DNA of 64,000 bases from positions 14,203,001 to 14,267,000 of the forward strand of contig NC_134025.1 of the NCBI RefSeq assembly GCF_964204645.1, given 5' to 3'. Numbering within the stretch: position 1 is the first letter of the stretch; every line of letters begins with the position of its first letter. A program made the position numbers and the translations under genes. The notes under the pieces are model-generated. The model was given only the letters and a program-made list of their open reading frames with translations, was not told the DNA's origin and did not search any database. Source of the stretch: Tubulanus polymorphus (taxonomy: Eukaryota; Nemertea; Palaeonemertea; Tubulaniformes; Tubulanidae). Shown here in pieces: positions 51,401 to 61,317 of this stretch.

Positions 51401-52509
51401 AATTTAATTAAATCAAATATATTTATTTTAAGATTATTATCTCTTTCTATTTTTGGAATATTTTTAATTCTAACAGGATACTTATCTATCTTATAATTAT
51501 TTTCAAATTGTTTATAATGAGTTAATCTATAAGTATGTTTATTATAATCTTCAACTGGATGTAAACAACTTATTATAACCCATAGAAAACATTTATCATC
51601 TTCATTTTGTACATTTATTACAGCATTAGTTTTAAATGGTAGTTTAATATAACTTGATGCTTCAATATCTGGTTCTTTATAATATGATAAATTATTTTCA
51701 TCAATTGGTTTTGATTTAGTTAACTTATTATATTTTGTGTTATAAACATGTAAAGTTATAAATATTATCTCATCAAATATTAAACCAGATCCTTCAAAAT
51801 ATTTCTCTTCTATTTTAGTTTTTATTTCATTATAACATTTATCTAATTTATCATCTATATGTTGTTTAGAAATAATATGTTGTGAATGAGAATTTATATT
51901 ATATATTGGTTTATCTTCAGATTTTATAAACTTTACTTTAGAAGATATACTTATTTTAGGATATTCAACATCTGTAATTATTTTTATTATTTCTTTCATA
52001 TTTTCTAAATGTTTTTTATTTTCTTCTAATGTTTTACCTTTATGAAATTTAAACTCGATAGCTGCTGGACCAATATCACTTTTAAATGCTTCGGTTATCT
52101 CTATATCTTTTTTATTATCTAATGAATTAATATAATTTCTTACATCTTCCATGTATGGTCTTTTATTGTTTAATTTATTTTTTATGCTTTTAATTGTCTT
52201 CTGTTTCTTATCGTTATCATTATCAAAATAATCTTCACCTAAAATATCATTATTCTCATTTCTTATATGACTTATAGTTTTTAAATGTTCTTTATAATAT
52301 CTTTTATCACTGAATGATTGATTACATGTATCACATTTGTATGTTTCTTTTTCATCCTTTAATTCTTCTAATTTATTTTCTAATATATCATCTTTATACT
52401 CTAGTTTCAATTTATTCTCTAAATGTGTTCTAGTTTTATTGTGTCTTGCTTTTTGGGATTTATCTATATCGATATTACATGTTGGGCAGTAGTACTTATT
52501 TGCTTCCAT
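48478..52509 (-). CDS. Protein-primed DNA polymerase B
   Basis: A 1,343-residue polymerase, intact. The N-terminal extension has two C2H2-like fingers (YYCPTCNIDIDKSQKARHNK and YKCDTCNQSFSDKRYYKEHL) and a third Cys-rich site (YLCRKCLHRFSNESTLLNHK, about 425). The 3'-5' exonuclease includes VIYGDFESL (about 478), HNLSGYDAH (about 647) and RFIDSYRFLNSSLDNL (about 713). A zinc-knuckle/HNH-like insert CYYCEKIFNY...RDHDHLNGKFRGAAH lies at about 603. Polymerase motifs are GGVSGVLGDRY (about 880), LLYIDANNLYGWAM (motif A, about 903), KLMNNAFYGKTCEN (motif B, about 1073), ILYFDTDSYIL (motif C, about 1166) and SKMYSYKT. It copies the element using a terminal-protein primer. The first 29 codons lie inside the right TIR and are duplicated at the left end. 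Confidence 0.96.
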   Translation of the reverse strand: MEANKYYCPTCNIDIDKSQKARHNKTRTHLENKLKLEYKDDILENKLEELKDEKETYKCDTCNQSFSDKRYYKEHLKTISHIRNENNDILGEDYFDNDNDKKQKTIKSIKNKLNNKRPYMEDVRNYINSLDNKKDIEITEAFKSDIGPAAIEFKFHKGKTLEENKKHLENMKEIIKIITDVEYPKISISSKVKFIKSEDKPIYNINSHSQHIISKQHIDDKLDKCYNEIKTKIEEKYFEGSGLIFDEIIFITLHVYNTKYNKLTKSKPIDENNLSYYKEPDIEASSYIKLPFKTNAVINVQNEDDKCFLWVIISCLHPVEDYNKHTYRLTHYKQFENNYKIDKYPVRIKNIPKIERDNNLKINIFDLIKLPNTKGNNIKHYTLEPLYLSKDYDSNDVIDILYYENHYMWIKQIDLFFKSENDHHKIYLCRKCLHRFSNESTLLNHKQLCDNHDYCKLVLPNEKDKILEFKKYDYKNKVPFVIYGDFESLNKELTDKDRKDIYYKRKKLNSNESDYSDEPPITNTIKKIHQSAAAFGLYIKSDYPELIESEYYNYRNENVINHFCDLLIEYEIRFSKLLNTNKEIIMTEEDKEVFAFTDKCYYCEKIFNYKDKKVRDHDHLNGKFRGAAHENCNLQAKKINFVPVIFHNLSGYDAHLFIKQLCHKIEEINNEIEILNSNRSKDKIPTYKFRMLAKTSENYISFQFGCLRFIDSYRFLNSSLDNLSKSLVDDELKILKEYYPNNDDFQLMRYKGAIPYSFYKNHNDFNITELLKEQFYDELKNEYVKDEVYNRTLNIWNHFKITNHGQLVDLYLKSDVLLLTDIFERFRDVNLKYFNIDPCHCYSSPGLTWDCGLKFTDIKMDLLTNIDQLLLFEKSIRGGVSGVLGDRYFNVNDNPGYKLLYIDANNLYGWAMMEPQPYGMFEITEVLQIDKFDWKKRILDIADDSDTGYFFVVDLEYPENIKFKSRNLAYCPEHKTVKHEELSNYQKRIKPDNHIHTEKLMVTQEDKYNYVVHYRMLKFYLNQGMILKKVHRYISFSQSKWLEKYIDFNTTQRTKSKTDFEKDFFKLMNNAFYGKTCENIRNRNDIELVSNGKRIRHLQSYPKFIGNRIFDENLAAVKMKRTSMKFNKPIYVGAAVLEISKFLMYKFYYNILQPHFGEKHIEILYFDTDSYILKIKTDNITDDLKTLKHHFDFSNYPKDHELFSNDNKKVPGKFKDELGGEEMIEFIGIRSKMYSYKTKEHEAKKLKGITKSVVEKNIHFKDYINCIFNEEVRKHKMKCLRSEDHEMYIEEIEKISLNPFDDKRYILDDGIHTVAYGCNLDEYIKFKREETKENEIMKRILAC

Positions 52510-52995
52510 TTTAATACTATATTTTTTATTAAAATTGATTTTAGAAGTTCAATGATTTAAATGTTATTCATTTATGTGAATATTTTAAGAGTAATAGGGG
52601 TAATGGGCTTTCAAGCTAAAGGTTTAATGATCGAGTTCATTAATAACATATATTAAAAGTAATTAAAAAACTATAATATATTTTCATAACCGCGTGCATT
52701 TCAGTTGAATAATAGAATAATTATTATCATTTGAATATATTTGATTATTTGAATTTGTGTATTGTAATTAAATCAATTAGTCGCGGAGCGGAGCGGTAGC
52801 GAAGTGGAGCGACTAATTGATTTAATACAATATGCTTTTTATATTATTGATATCTTAGAATAAATATTTAGTTTTGATATAAAATGCACGCGGTTATGAA
52901 AATATATTATAGTTTTTTAATTACTTTTAATATTTTGTTTTTTAATGGGCTCGACCGTTCGACCTTTGGCCTGAAAGCCCATTACCCCTATTACT
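52421..52995. repeat. Right Polinton TIR, itself a palindrome
   Basis: Mirror image of 34008-34582. Arms are 52884-52995 and 52590-52699, and the central hairpin is 52770-52823. It includes the PolB start codon and first 29 codons. TACAGT follows at 52996-53001. Confidence 0.93.
52510..52545 (-). promoter_or_regulatory. Replication-type start box of PolB
   Basis: On the minus strand TTTTAATAAAAAATATAGTA precedes the PolB ATG by a few bases. Similar boxes (TTTAATAAAAATATATATAA, TTTCAATAAAAATTTGTATA, TTTAGTAAAAAAATACGTAT) lie before the zinc-finger, OB-like and HNH genes, and the same box is duplicated before the chimeric ORF at 34494. These genes would be the early set. Inference from shared position and sequence. 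Confidence 0.5.
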
Positions 52996-53001
52996 TACAG
53001 T

Positions 53002-53334
53002 GCACTGCGAACTGAACGCGGCGTCTTCTCACTTAGAAAATTATCGACTTGACAGATTAGTTCGATTTTCGACCGCAGCGGCGCTATACGACATTTGAAA
53101 CTTTCTACCTTTTGCATTCACCACAGCAGACCCGTGTGTCCACGTTTGTTTACTTCTTCTGCGCATGCGCTGTGAGGAGATTATGCTGGGGCAGAAAGAA
53201 AACAACGCTCTCCCTGATATTCTCGGAGCTACCCCATTCTCCCGGTCTTTAACTTACCCAAACCTGCTAACCGGCTATCGTTCAAGAGTCGCTGTGTATT
53301 TTGCTAGGCCAAAGCTAGATTTTAACTAATAAAA
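53002..53334 (+). promoter_or_regulatory. GC-richer promoter region of the M16-like gene
   Basis: The DNA between the Polinton's target duplication and the M16 exon is CpG-containing and not AT-rich. It carries TGCGCATGCGC at 53160-53170, an exact NRF1-type site, which is common in core promoters of housekeeping genes. No TATA box is obvious. The Polinton therefore sits at the upstream edge of this promoter. Confidence 0.5.
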
Positions 53335-53482
53335 ATGACATGGGAAGAACAATTTGAAAATTTGACTTCGATAGAAGTAAATGGAAAAATTTCTGTCACT
53401 AAATATCGATCAAAAGCCACTGGTATGACAATATGTTTAGCAAATGTTGGCGGGCCTTTAGTGAATGGATATTTTTGTTTGG
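53335..53482 (+). CDS. First coding exon of an M16 peptidase-like gene (C05D11.1-like)
   Basis: From ATG 53335 the exon reads MTWEEQFENLTSIEVNGKIS, then VTKYRSKATGMTICLANVGG and PLVNGYFCL, ending at a GGTAAGT donor after 53482. The segment TKYRSKxTGxxxxLANVxGPLVNGYF is the start of the N-terminal domain of the M16 metallopeptidase relatives typified by nematode C05D11.1 (presequence-protease group), just before the usual HxxEH-containing exon. That exon is not found in the window up to 64000; the intron is apparently long and filled with repeats. Whether the gene is functional cannot be judged from one exon. Confidence 0.72.
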
Positions 53483-53716
53483 GTAAGTTGCATCTTCTGC
53501 CTTTCTTTGTATCTTGTTTCTGGGACAATAATGTCACGTGATGACACTCTAGGCGCTAGCAAACTCTTTTAAGTGCAGAAAAACGCAGACGGTACAAACT
53601 CTCGACTTTGTGGTGGACCGTGGCGTTGTGGTGTGGATCGACGAGCAGTACTATTTTAGTGTCTTAACGAAATGAACGGAAAGATGCTTGGAACACGAGT
53701 TAGTTACCTGATTGTT

Positions 53717-55199
53717 CAGTCAGGAACACTTTCCAAAAACGGCTTATTCTGCCAATTTCGGCGTTTTCCGCCAATTACGGCAGAATCAGCCGTTTATGGA
53801 TCACTCAGTTTTGAAACTTTCACAGTCGTTTATGGCTTAATCAGCCAGTTTCAGCTCACTAAGTTTCGAGTTTTGCTTTAAAGTTTTTTGCGCACTTCCG
53901 GTTCAATTAGCACATGTTGCCGATGACGTCATAATCTCGAGCAGACGATAAGCTTTCATATGACGCTAGGATGGAAATTTTTGAGCTAGGTAAAGTGGTC
54001 AAATTTACGTTTTTCTAAATGATTACGTCATATGAAGCGCAAAAACTCCGGGAAAACTCTCAAAACTACTACAGCATGAAACAAGTTTATTAATCATGAT
54101 TTTTGTTAAAAATAAATTTGGGAACTAGTTTTAAAAACTATTATAAAGTTTTCAAGTAAACGTTGCCATGGGTACACATAAAAACATTCGCCATTTCTGG
54201 CGTATTCCGCCGTTTTTGGCGTAGTTAGTTTTATAATCATAAACTATTAAGCCATTATTGGCAGTCCACTTGTTATATATGAGGATTCCCCCACCCACTT
54301 AGACGTTTCCCCTAGTGTCTACGCGGTACTTTTTTCGGAATAAAATGATTAATTTGCTGAGGTGAACGGATGTGTAAATATTATATGTTAAAAATATAAT
54401 TGTTATTATTATAATTATCATTCTCATAAGACAAATCAATCATGGATGTATAAACTAGTGTATCAAAAATCTAGTTTTAAGTTTTGCCCATGGTCTTATC
54501 TTGCCTAATAATGCATAGAATGGTTGAGGGATATATTGGACTGCATATGATGTTGGTTAATTGAAGGTAATTAACATCTTCGATGCCTCCAAGCTAATTG
54601 ATGGATTCTTGTGATGGATAGTGATTGAATGAATTGGTGGCCGATGACGTTACAACTCAAAATCGATAGGCCTACAGCTGTATCTAGACTCATTTCAAAA
54701 TACAACAAACATTTTCGAAACAATTTGGGATACATGTATGTATATATTTATTTCATAGAATACAGGTATACAGAAAGAACAGAATTCAAATACATTTGCC
54801 ATCGGAAACCCATACATTTATATTTAATTCTTTCTTGAAGCCTGGAACGGATCAATGAGATTAATTTTTCGGCGCAAATATACAAATGTTTGCCAGCAGA
54901 AAAGCGATGATGTCATAATAGGGACTCCCATCGAACTAAGCATTATAAATAGCACCTGTAAAACTATCTAAGCTAAAAACGTCGTTTCTGGCGATGTAGT
55001 TTTAAAAACTGTAACAGCTGAAAACGGCGGAAATGGCGTTTTTTAAGAACAAGCCAAAAATGGCAGAAAACGCCGATTTCGGCTAAATTGGCAGAAGCAG
55101 TTTAAAACTGAGTAATCCATAAATGGCTGATTCTGCCGTTATTGGTGGAAAACGCCGAAATTGGCAGAATAAGCCGTTTTTGGAAAGTGTTCCTGACTG
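53717..55199. mobile_element. MITE-like element (1,483 bp) with TTGTT duplication
   Basis: The ends are inverted repeats of about 100 bases, outer part CAGTCAGGAACACTTTCC, with very similar inner blocks (ACGGCTTATTCTGCCAATTT, CGGCAGAATCAGCC). TTGTT flanks both ends (53712-53716 and 55200-55204), a 5-bp target duplication. No transposase is encoded. The inner ends carry many short AACGGCGGAAATGGCG-like motifs. It lies in the first intron of the M16-like gene. The superfamily was not assigned. Confidence 0.78.
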
Positions 55200-55220
55200 T
55201 TGTTGGTGGTACACTTTTTA

Positions 55221-57283
55221 GCCCACTTGGGACATCGTCCCAGCAGCCTATTGGGTTCACTTTTCGTCCGTCCATCTGTCCTGCCGTAGATAGCTATATC
55301 CATAAAAAATTCAAATAGCTCCAATCTTACTGAAAGAATGTTCGAATGGGGAGGGCTCAAATAACAATATGCTTTTTAAATTTTTGAATTATCTTCAGTA
55401 GTTTTCGAGATATCGCAAATTGAAGTTTGAAAATTTGAGCGAAAAGTGTCTTCATGTTTCAATACACAAAAACTGATCTAAGAAGGCAATATTTCATGTA
55501 AACAAACTTCAATATCTCTTAAACTAAATGAGATAGACTAGAAATTTAAAGAGCAATACACTCATAGCACTTTCAGGTGACAGTCGAAAGACCCACAATT
55601 TTTATCTGATTCCAAATGCCTATGGTTTCCATGGAAACCAGCCGAAAAATGGTAAAATAATGAAAATATCGATGTTAGATCAAAAGTTATGATGTAGAAA
55701 GGGGATAGAATAACTAGTTATCAATAGTTTATGTTTGCCCTAAGTTTATCTAGGAATATCTATTATTATATAGATTATTATTATTAGGTTTCCATGGTAA
55801 CAGCAAGAATAAATGTGAAATATTGAGAAATATTGATATGATTTCAGATGAAATTATTTTTTTCACTACATAATTTTTGAAATGATTAAACATGATTATC
55901 AAGGCCTGTCAGTAAGGTCTATAGCCATAGGCTCCTATTGCAAATTGATTTAAATATACCAATTTTATATATTATTTGCTAAATGAATTTTAGTTAAGAA
56001 AAGCAGAAAATTAGGCTTGGCCTAGCTCAAAACGCTGAAATTTGAAATATATTCATGATATCATAATAAAATCAATCAGTTTAGAATCATAAACCAAGCA
56101 ATAGTAATAATACTACTAATAATAACTAAATAATAATCCATTTGTTTTGTTTTGAGCTAAATTTCAACAATATTTTATATATATTTCAATTTTGCTGCTT
56201 TTGGAAAATCCCCTCGGGAGCCTCACTGTCCCATCACGCGCCTCTATTTTTGCCCGATTCATGCCTCAATTCATCCCATTAGACGCCTCCCTCTTTCAAC
56301 AGCCGCTTTAGCGACGGGAGCGTAGTGGCAATCCGCGCGCAAAAAAAAAATATTCAGAAATATAGTGATGAATAATTATGGATCGGAAAATAAATACAAT
56401 AATTCACCGCTAGACCGATGAATAATTGTTGAATATTGATCTCATCACGAGCAGCCCGGCGAGTCGTCATTCAATAACAAGTGCTGGCCGCCATTTTGTA
56501 TCGCTCGCTTCAACGCAAAACTTAGACATCGACTTTTCCGGCAGCGATCGCTCAGCCCTGACACGAAATAAAATCATGCAGTCTTCAGTATTTGAATTTT
56601 AAGATCCTAAACCTTCCGATTCCTGATGATTCGTCGCTTATTCCGGGTCCTAGGCTGACGAATTTTGCTCTTGAAAAAGGGTATATTTCGATTTTTATTT
56701 TCTTCGACTAAAATACGGATTTATACACTAAACCAACCCCCAAGTGATAAAGATCGATTTTATTGGTTGATTCCAAAAGATTTTAGCTCATTTGCATTGA
56801 TAGACAGGTTTTATGAATGATTTTACTACGCGATGTCAAAACGTGTAGTAAAAACGCGCATCAAACTTTTCCTAATCAATAATGGTCGTCACAATCGATA
56901 GTGGCGCCCCGCGCGGACATGAACATACCTACCGTAGACGGAATCCAGTTATTTTGGGATGTGTTGGCGAAGTTTTGTCAAGATGGCTGTCCTATGACGT
57001 TTTTGTGGCCAAAAATGTCAATTTTGGCCCGAATTCTAGGTCCTGTAGCTTCCTACTGGTTTGCCATTTCTCATTGCAATTTGTGATGGGTATTCTTTGG
57101 AAAGGGATGTTTTATACCTGAGACAGATATTGGTATCACAATCAATTGAAAAATCATAGGTGCTGACATATTCTATGATTGTGGTGAGTTTCAAGGTCAT
57201 TGGTTTTTTTGTATGGTCAACAGGGGGCATTGAACACGAAATTGTTAGATTGTTGAGCATTTGAAACCACTTCCCAAGTGGGC
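55221..57283. repeat. Composite repeat with GCCCACTTGGGAC end, copy 1
   Basis: Starts GCCCACTTGGGACATCGTCCC, followed by CACTTTTCGTCCGTCC, and ends CTTCCCAAGTGGGCATGGTG, followed by TCCCTGGACCCC. The same two ends flank 58037-59278. Internal blocks such as CCTGTAGCTTCCTACTGGTT and GAAAGGGATGTTTTATACCT recur at 57003, 57449 and 58433. The stretch 56220-56560 looks like unrelated, CpG-bearing sequence inserted in or preceding the right part. No protein is encoded. Confidence 0.6.
56220..56560. other. CpG-bearing stretch with YY1-like site
   Basis: GC-richer than its surroundings, with GGCCGCCATTTTGTATCGC at about 56488, a YY1-like site (complement of ACAAAATGGCGGCC). It could be a decayed promoter; no adjoining exon is recognised. 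Confidence 0.35.
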
Positions 57284-57299
57284 ATGGTGTCCCTGGACC

Positions 57300-58036
57300 C
57301 CTAGTTGAACTTTTTGATGGAAATTTTGAAGATGCTTTAATCAATTACCTTTATCTTTCTTATATATTTGAATCCTCCAAGGGCCCATTAGCATAAGAAA
57401 AATTGGGTCGATCAGACTCGAGATGGCCGTCCTATGACCTAGTAGGTGCCCAAAAATGTCTATTTTGGCCCGAATTTTGAGTCCTGTAGCTTCCTACCGG
57501 TCTACTATTTCTCATTGCATTTTGTAATGGGTATTCTTTGGAAAGGGTTGTTTTATACCTGAGACAGGTATTTTTGATCAGCCGATTATGACGCAATTGG
57601 CGGCCATTTTGGTGTCATCAGTACTCATTCGTAGGTGGGAAAAAGTTTTTCGACATTAAATTGATACCTAAGCATATTGTGTTACTATAATCAATTGGAA
57701 AATTGTAGCCCATAGGGCTTCAGAATTAGGAGGCTAAGGAAACCATGCCAATTTCAATTTCCAATGCTAAGAATTGCAATTTCAAAATTTTTTACATAGA
57801 ATGCAAAAGCAGTTTCCAACTACGCAAAACATTGAAGCCTAATCTGGTATTGATCCGATTAAAATCGTAGGACTAGAATTGTAGGACTTGAGTAGACAAT
57901 GATAAGCAATGACAGTGAACCGCTTTTCGTTGATGGCAGGTACTTTCATACAATCTATAACCTATTTACTCATTACTGTTCAAAACATTCAGTTACTTGC
58001 CTCTAATCTAGCTTCCTTCAAAAGCTCTCCTTTTTT
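57300..58036. repeat. Partial copy of the same repeat family
   Basis: 57330-57700 repeats the block GTCCTGTAGCTTCCTACCGG, TGGAAAGGGTTGTTTTATAC and GACGCAATTGGCGGCCATTT also found in the copy at 58037-59278. 57700-58030 has no recognisable feature. Confidence 0.55.
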
Positions 58037-59278
58037 AGCCCACTTGGGACTTTAGTCCCAGCGGGCTATTGCGTTCACTTTTCCTCCGTCGTCCGTCCGT
58101 CCGTCCGTAGACGGAATCCAGTTATTTTGGGAAGTTTTGAAGACGCTTCAAGGTAATGTCTTGATATTTGGGTTACACATGTATCTCCCCTAGACACATC
58201 TTCAGCCCAAAAACTGGCCGTGTCAGAATCAAGATGGCCGACAAGCAGCCATTGTTGTTCGCCAAAATCAGCACTTTTTACACATTTTTGAACTTTTTGA
58301 GGGAAATTTTGAAGACGCTTTGATCAATTACCTTGGTCTTTCGGATATATGTGAATCCCCCCAGGGCCCATCAACATAACAAAAATTGGGTCGGTCGGAC
58401 TCAAGATGGCCGTCCTATGACCTTTTTAGTGCCCAAAAATGTTAATTTTGGCCAGAATTCTGAGTCCTGTAGCTTCCTACTGGTTTGCCATTTCTCATTG
58501 CAATTTGTGATGGGTATTCTATGGAAAGGGATGTTTTATACCTGAGACAGGTATTTTTCATCAGCCAATTATGACGCAATTGGCGGCCATCTTGGTGTCA
58601 CCAGTACTCATTCGTAAGTGGGAAAAAGTTTTTCCACATTATATTGATACCTAAGCGTATTTTGCTACCACAATCAATTAGAAAGTTGTAGCTAATAACG
58701 TGTTCTATGATTGTGGTGAGTTTCAAGGTAATTGGATTTTGTATATGGCCACCAGGGGGCGTTGAATAATACAATATCTTAGCATTTCTTTATTATATTC
58801 GTACCTATGCATATTTTGTAACCACAATCAATTGGAAAGTTGTAGCTCATGACATCATCTATGATTGTTGCGAGTTTTAAGGACATTAGTTTTTCTATAT
58901 GGTCACCAGGGGGCGTTGAATAGTAGAATAACTCAGTATTTCCTTATTATATTGGTACCTAGGCATATTTTGTTGCCATGATCAATTGCAAAGTTGTAGT
59001 TCATGATATGTTCTATGATTGTGGTGAGTTTCGAGGTCATTGGGTTTTGAATATGGTCACCAGGGGGCGTTGAATAGTAGAATGACTTAGTATTTCCATA
59101 TTGAATTGGTAACGAGGCATATTTTGTTATCACAATCAATTACAAAATCGTAGCTGCTGACATGTTCTATGATTGTGGTGAGTTTCAAGGTCGTTGGTAT
59201 TTGTAAATGGTCACCAGGGGGCGTTGAATATTGAAATTGTTAGATTGTTGAGCGTTTGAAACCACTTCCCAAGTGGGC
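58037..59278. repeat. Composite repeat with GCCCACTTGGGAC end, copy 2
   Basis: Starts AGCCCACTTGGGACTTTAGT with a (CGTC)n run at about 58087-58110 and ends TTCCCAAGTGGGCATGGTGT. The first and last 12 bases are complementary, as in a foldback or DNA element. It contains a ~150-bp tandem array at its right part. Confidence 0.6.
58650..59250. repeat. Tandem array of ~145-155-bp units
   Basis: Four units, beginning near 58650, 58802, 58946 and 59109, share GCATATTTTGTTACCACAATCA, TTCTATGATTGTGGTGAGTT, AAGGTCATTGG and TGGTCACCAGGGGGCGTTGAA (each shown here only in part). A further unit is at 57140-57235. CACCAGGGGGCG strings resemble the core of CTCF sites and occur once in most units. Confidence 0.78.
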
Positions 59279-61317
59279 ATGGTGTCCCTGGACCCCCAGT
59301 TTCCCACCAAATCAGGATATTTTAGTGCTATGTCAGAACACATATTATTAACCGCTCGATTATAATCTGCTCTTGGACCAGATTCTGACAGAATCTTCGT
59401 TCGTTACCTTATATGTGCAACATGTTGGGCTTCGTTCATGATGAGACCAGACGCGTTGAGTGAAGTCTGCGTTGGTGTTCCTTTACAAATTTAAAGATAT
59501 TAGTTGAGTAAGGCAAATAAAATTCATATAGGCAAACAGTTTTGATTGCGTGTAAAATTGTTAACAGATATTATCTAGAAAATTTTCAGTGGTTTTAAGC
59601 GAACCTATGGTTCGCTTTTGCTATCATTAGCTGATGACGTCATGCTTCAAATTCATTTGCCCATCGCAAAAAATTTCAGTAAAATGGGTGGCACGCTTTT
59701 TATCTAGATGGTCCTGGGATCTGATATTTTTATCAGAGGTGTCATATAGTATCTATTTTACGATCTGAAAATTTCATATTATTCCGAACTCGTGTTTTTG
59801 TGAAATAATCGAAAAAAAGGCCAAAATCGAAGCAAATTGCAGTTCTTTTTGTATACATGCGTTTCTCTGAAGTCAAAATAGACCCGGACCGCTAGTACTA
59901 CAAAGTTTTGGGTGTTGTTCAAACATTTTCACATAATTTTCGCTGAAAAACGTCTAGATTTACTCCCAGGCCGGTCTAAATGCAGGGGTCCTGCTGCTCG
60001 CGCCTAACTCGCAATTGACGATGCTTGACCTATGAACTATGGTTTTTTGGATAGATCCGAGAAATATGGTAGCCTCTTAGGAACATTTTCAAATTTCTGG
60101 TCTGGATAGAATGCGCCAAATGGTGGATTTTAATTTCAAATTCGAATCAATCGAGATCAAGGTTTCATTTTATTTCATAATGTTTCAGTCGCAATGTTGA
60201 CATTGTGTTTCAACAGATCAAAGTTTCGGTTTCTTTGATTACATTTCTGAATGACCCCGATGCGTCTCCGTACACTAGAGACACTCGCACTACCGCGCAT
60301 TTCCTGGTTTATTCACACATGTATTTACACGGTATTTCTACTCATTGAAGGTAAGATATTCAATGAATAATGATTGTCATTGGTCCTTAGTGCCCGAAAA
60401 TGTCGACCATAGCAAGATGTTAGAACGGGACGGACATAGTATCAATCCTCTGTCTATTACTATGTGATTGCAATTCAATTCAATGCAATTTAATTTTTAT
60501 TTAATATTTATTGATCTTACTCATTGTTTTACAGATACCGGTACCCCAAGAAGGAATCACGACCTCAACTCATTGCAGCAGGAATTATAGATTTTTTCGA
60601 ATAACACGTTTCAACTCATATAAGACAAAACTTCGATATGATTAGGCCAGCTGAATTTGGCCTAGCTCCTATCCTTTCTTTTAATATGAATATTATTATC
60701 TGAAAATAAATATGATTATTAACACAAGAGTTGCCGTTTGATTTTGATCGCTCCTTTGAGGGTTTGAAAGGCAATGTGTATATCGATTTTCCTCTTCCCA
60801 TCTTGCCACCAGCCCTTAGTGCAATAGGACCATTGTGTAATCCATTTTAGACGTTTAAACTGCCTATTGATTATGGTCAGGTGAGCCACAAGACCATTGG
60901 TCTTATTTTAAAAGGTCTATTCATGGAAAATGGGCGGGCAATTTTTTCTAGGATTACGGTGTCGAGAACATAAGTGAGAATAATTGAGAATTTGGTTCTG
61001 ATGAACAACGTATTTACATTTGTTTACACTACACTTTACGGATTGACATATGCTCTGCTCGCGAGAGCTGCAAAACGACATCTGCCGTACACATACCATA
61101 CAGTCGATCATGCGCACTAGTCGTGGCGCGAAAACCTTGGCGGGAAAATATTCCCGACATACTCCCGGCCCAAACAGGTTGTACAAATAAACAGAGAACG
61201 AATTACATCTAGATTACGCCTGGTGAAATTGAAGTTACAAACTACAAATTACAAAACATGTGTTAACATAATTAATTAGTACAATCGCGATAATTACGGT
61301 ATCGTCGAATACACAGT
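59279..61317. other. Non-coding stretch, possible LTR of the BEL/Pao element at its right end
   Basis: No gene recognised. A short hairpin AAGCGAACCTATGGTTCGCTT lies at about 59598. The BEL/Pao 3' LTR should lie between about 60600 and 61310 on the minus strand, but its borders could not be fixed because the other LTR is outside the window. Confidence 0.4.

Larger units (their letters stand above)
34008..52995. mobile_element. Complete Polinton/Maverick (copy 2), 18,988 bp
   Basis: Bounded by 575-bp TIRs starting AGTAATAGGGGTAATGGGC, with a perfect 6-bp target duplication TACAGT at 34002-34007 and 52996-53001. TIRs plus a 6-bp duplication, protein-primed PolB, a retroviral-type chromodomain integrase, an A32/FtsK-like ATPase and major and minor capsid genes define a Polinton. 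The left arm reads plus, the right arm minus, meeting at 40.2-40.57 kb. The two TIRs differ at one position that I noticed, so insertion looks recent. The only clear damage is a frameshift in the major capsid gene and a small tandem duplication at the end of its neighbour. The usual adenovirus-like cysteine protease was not recognised. Confidence 0.96.

Noticed and set aside
54629-60801. Scattered ORFs in the repeat-rich right flank
   Set aside because: They fall within repeats that recur in different frames; none shows protein features.
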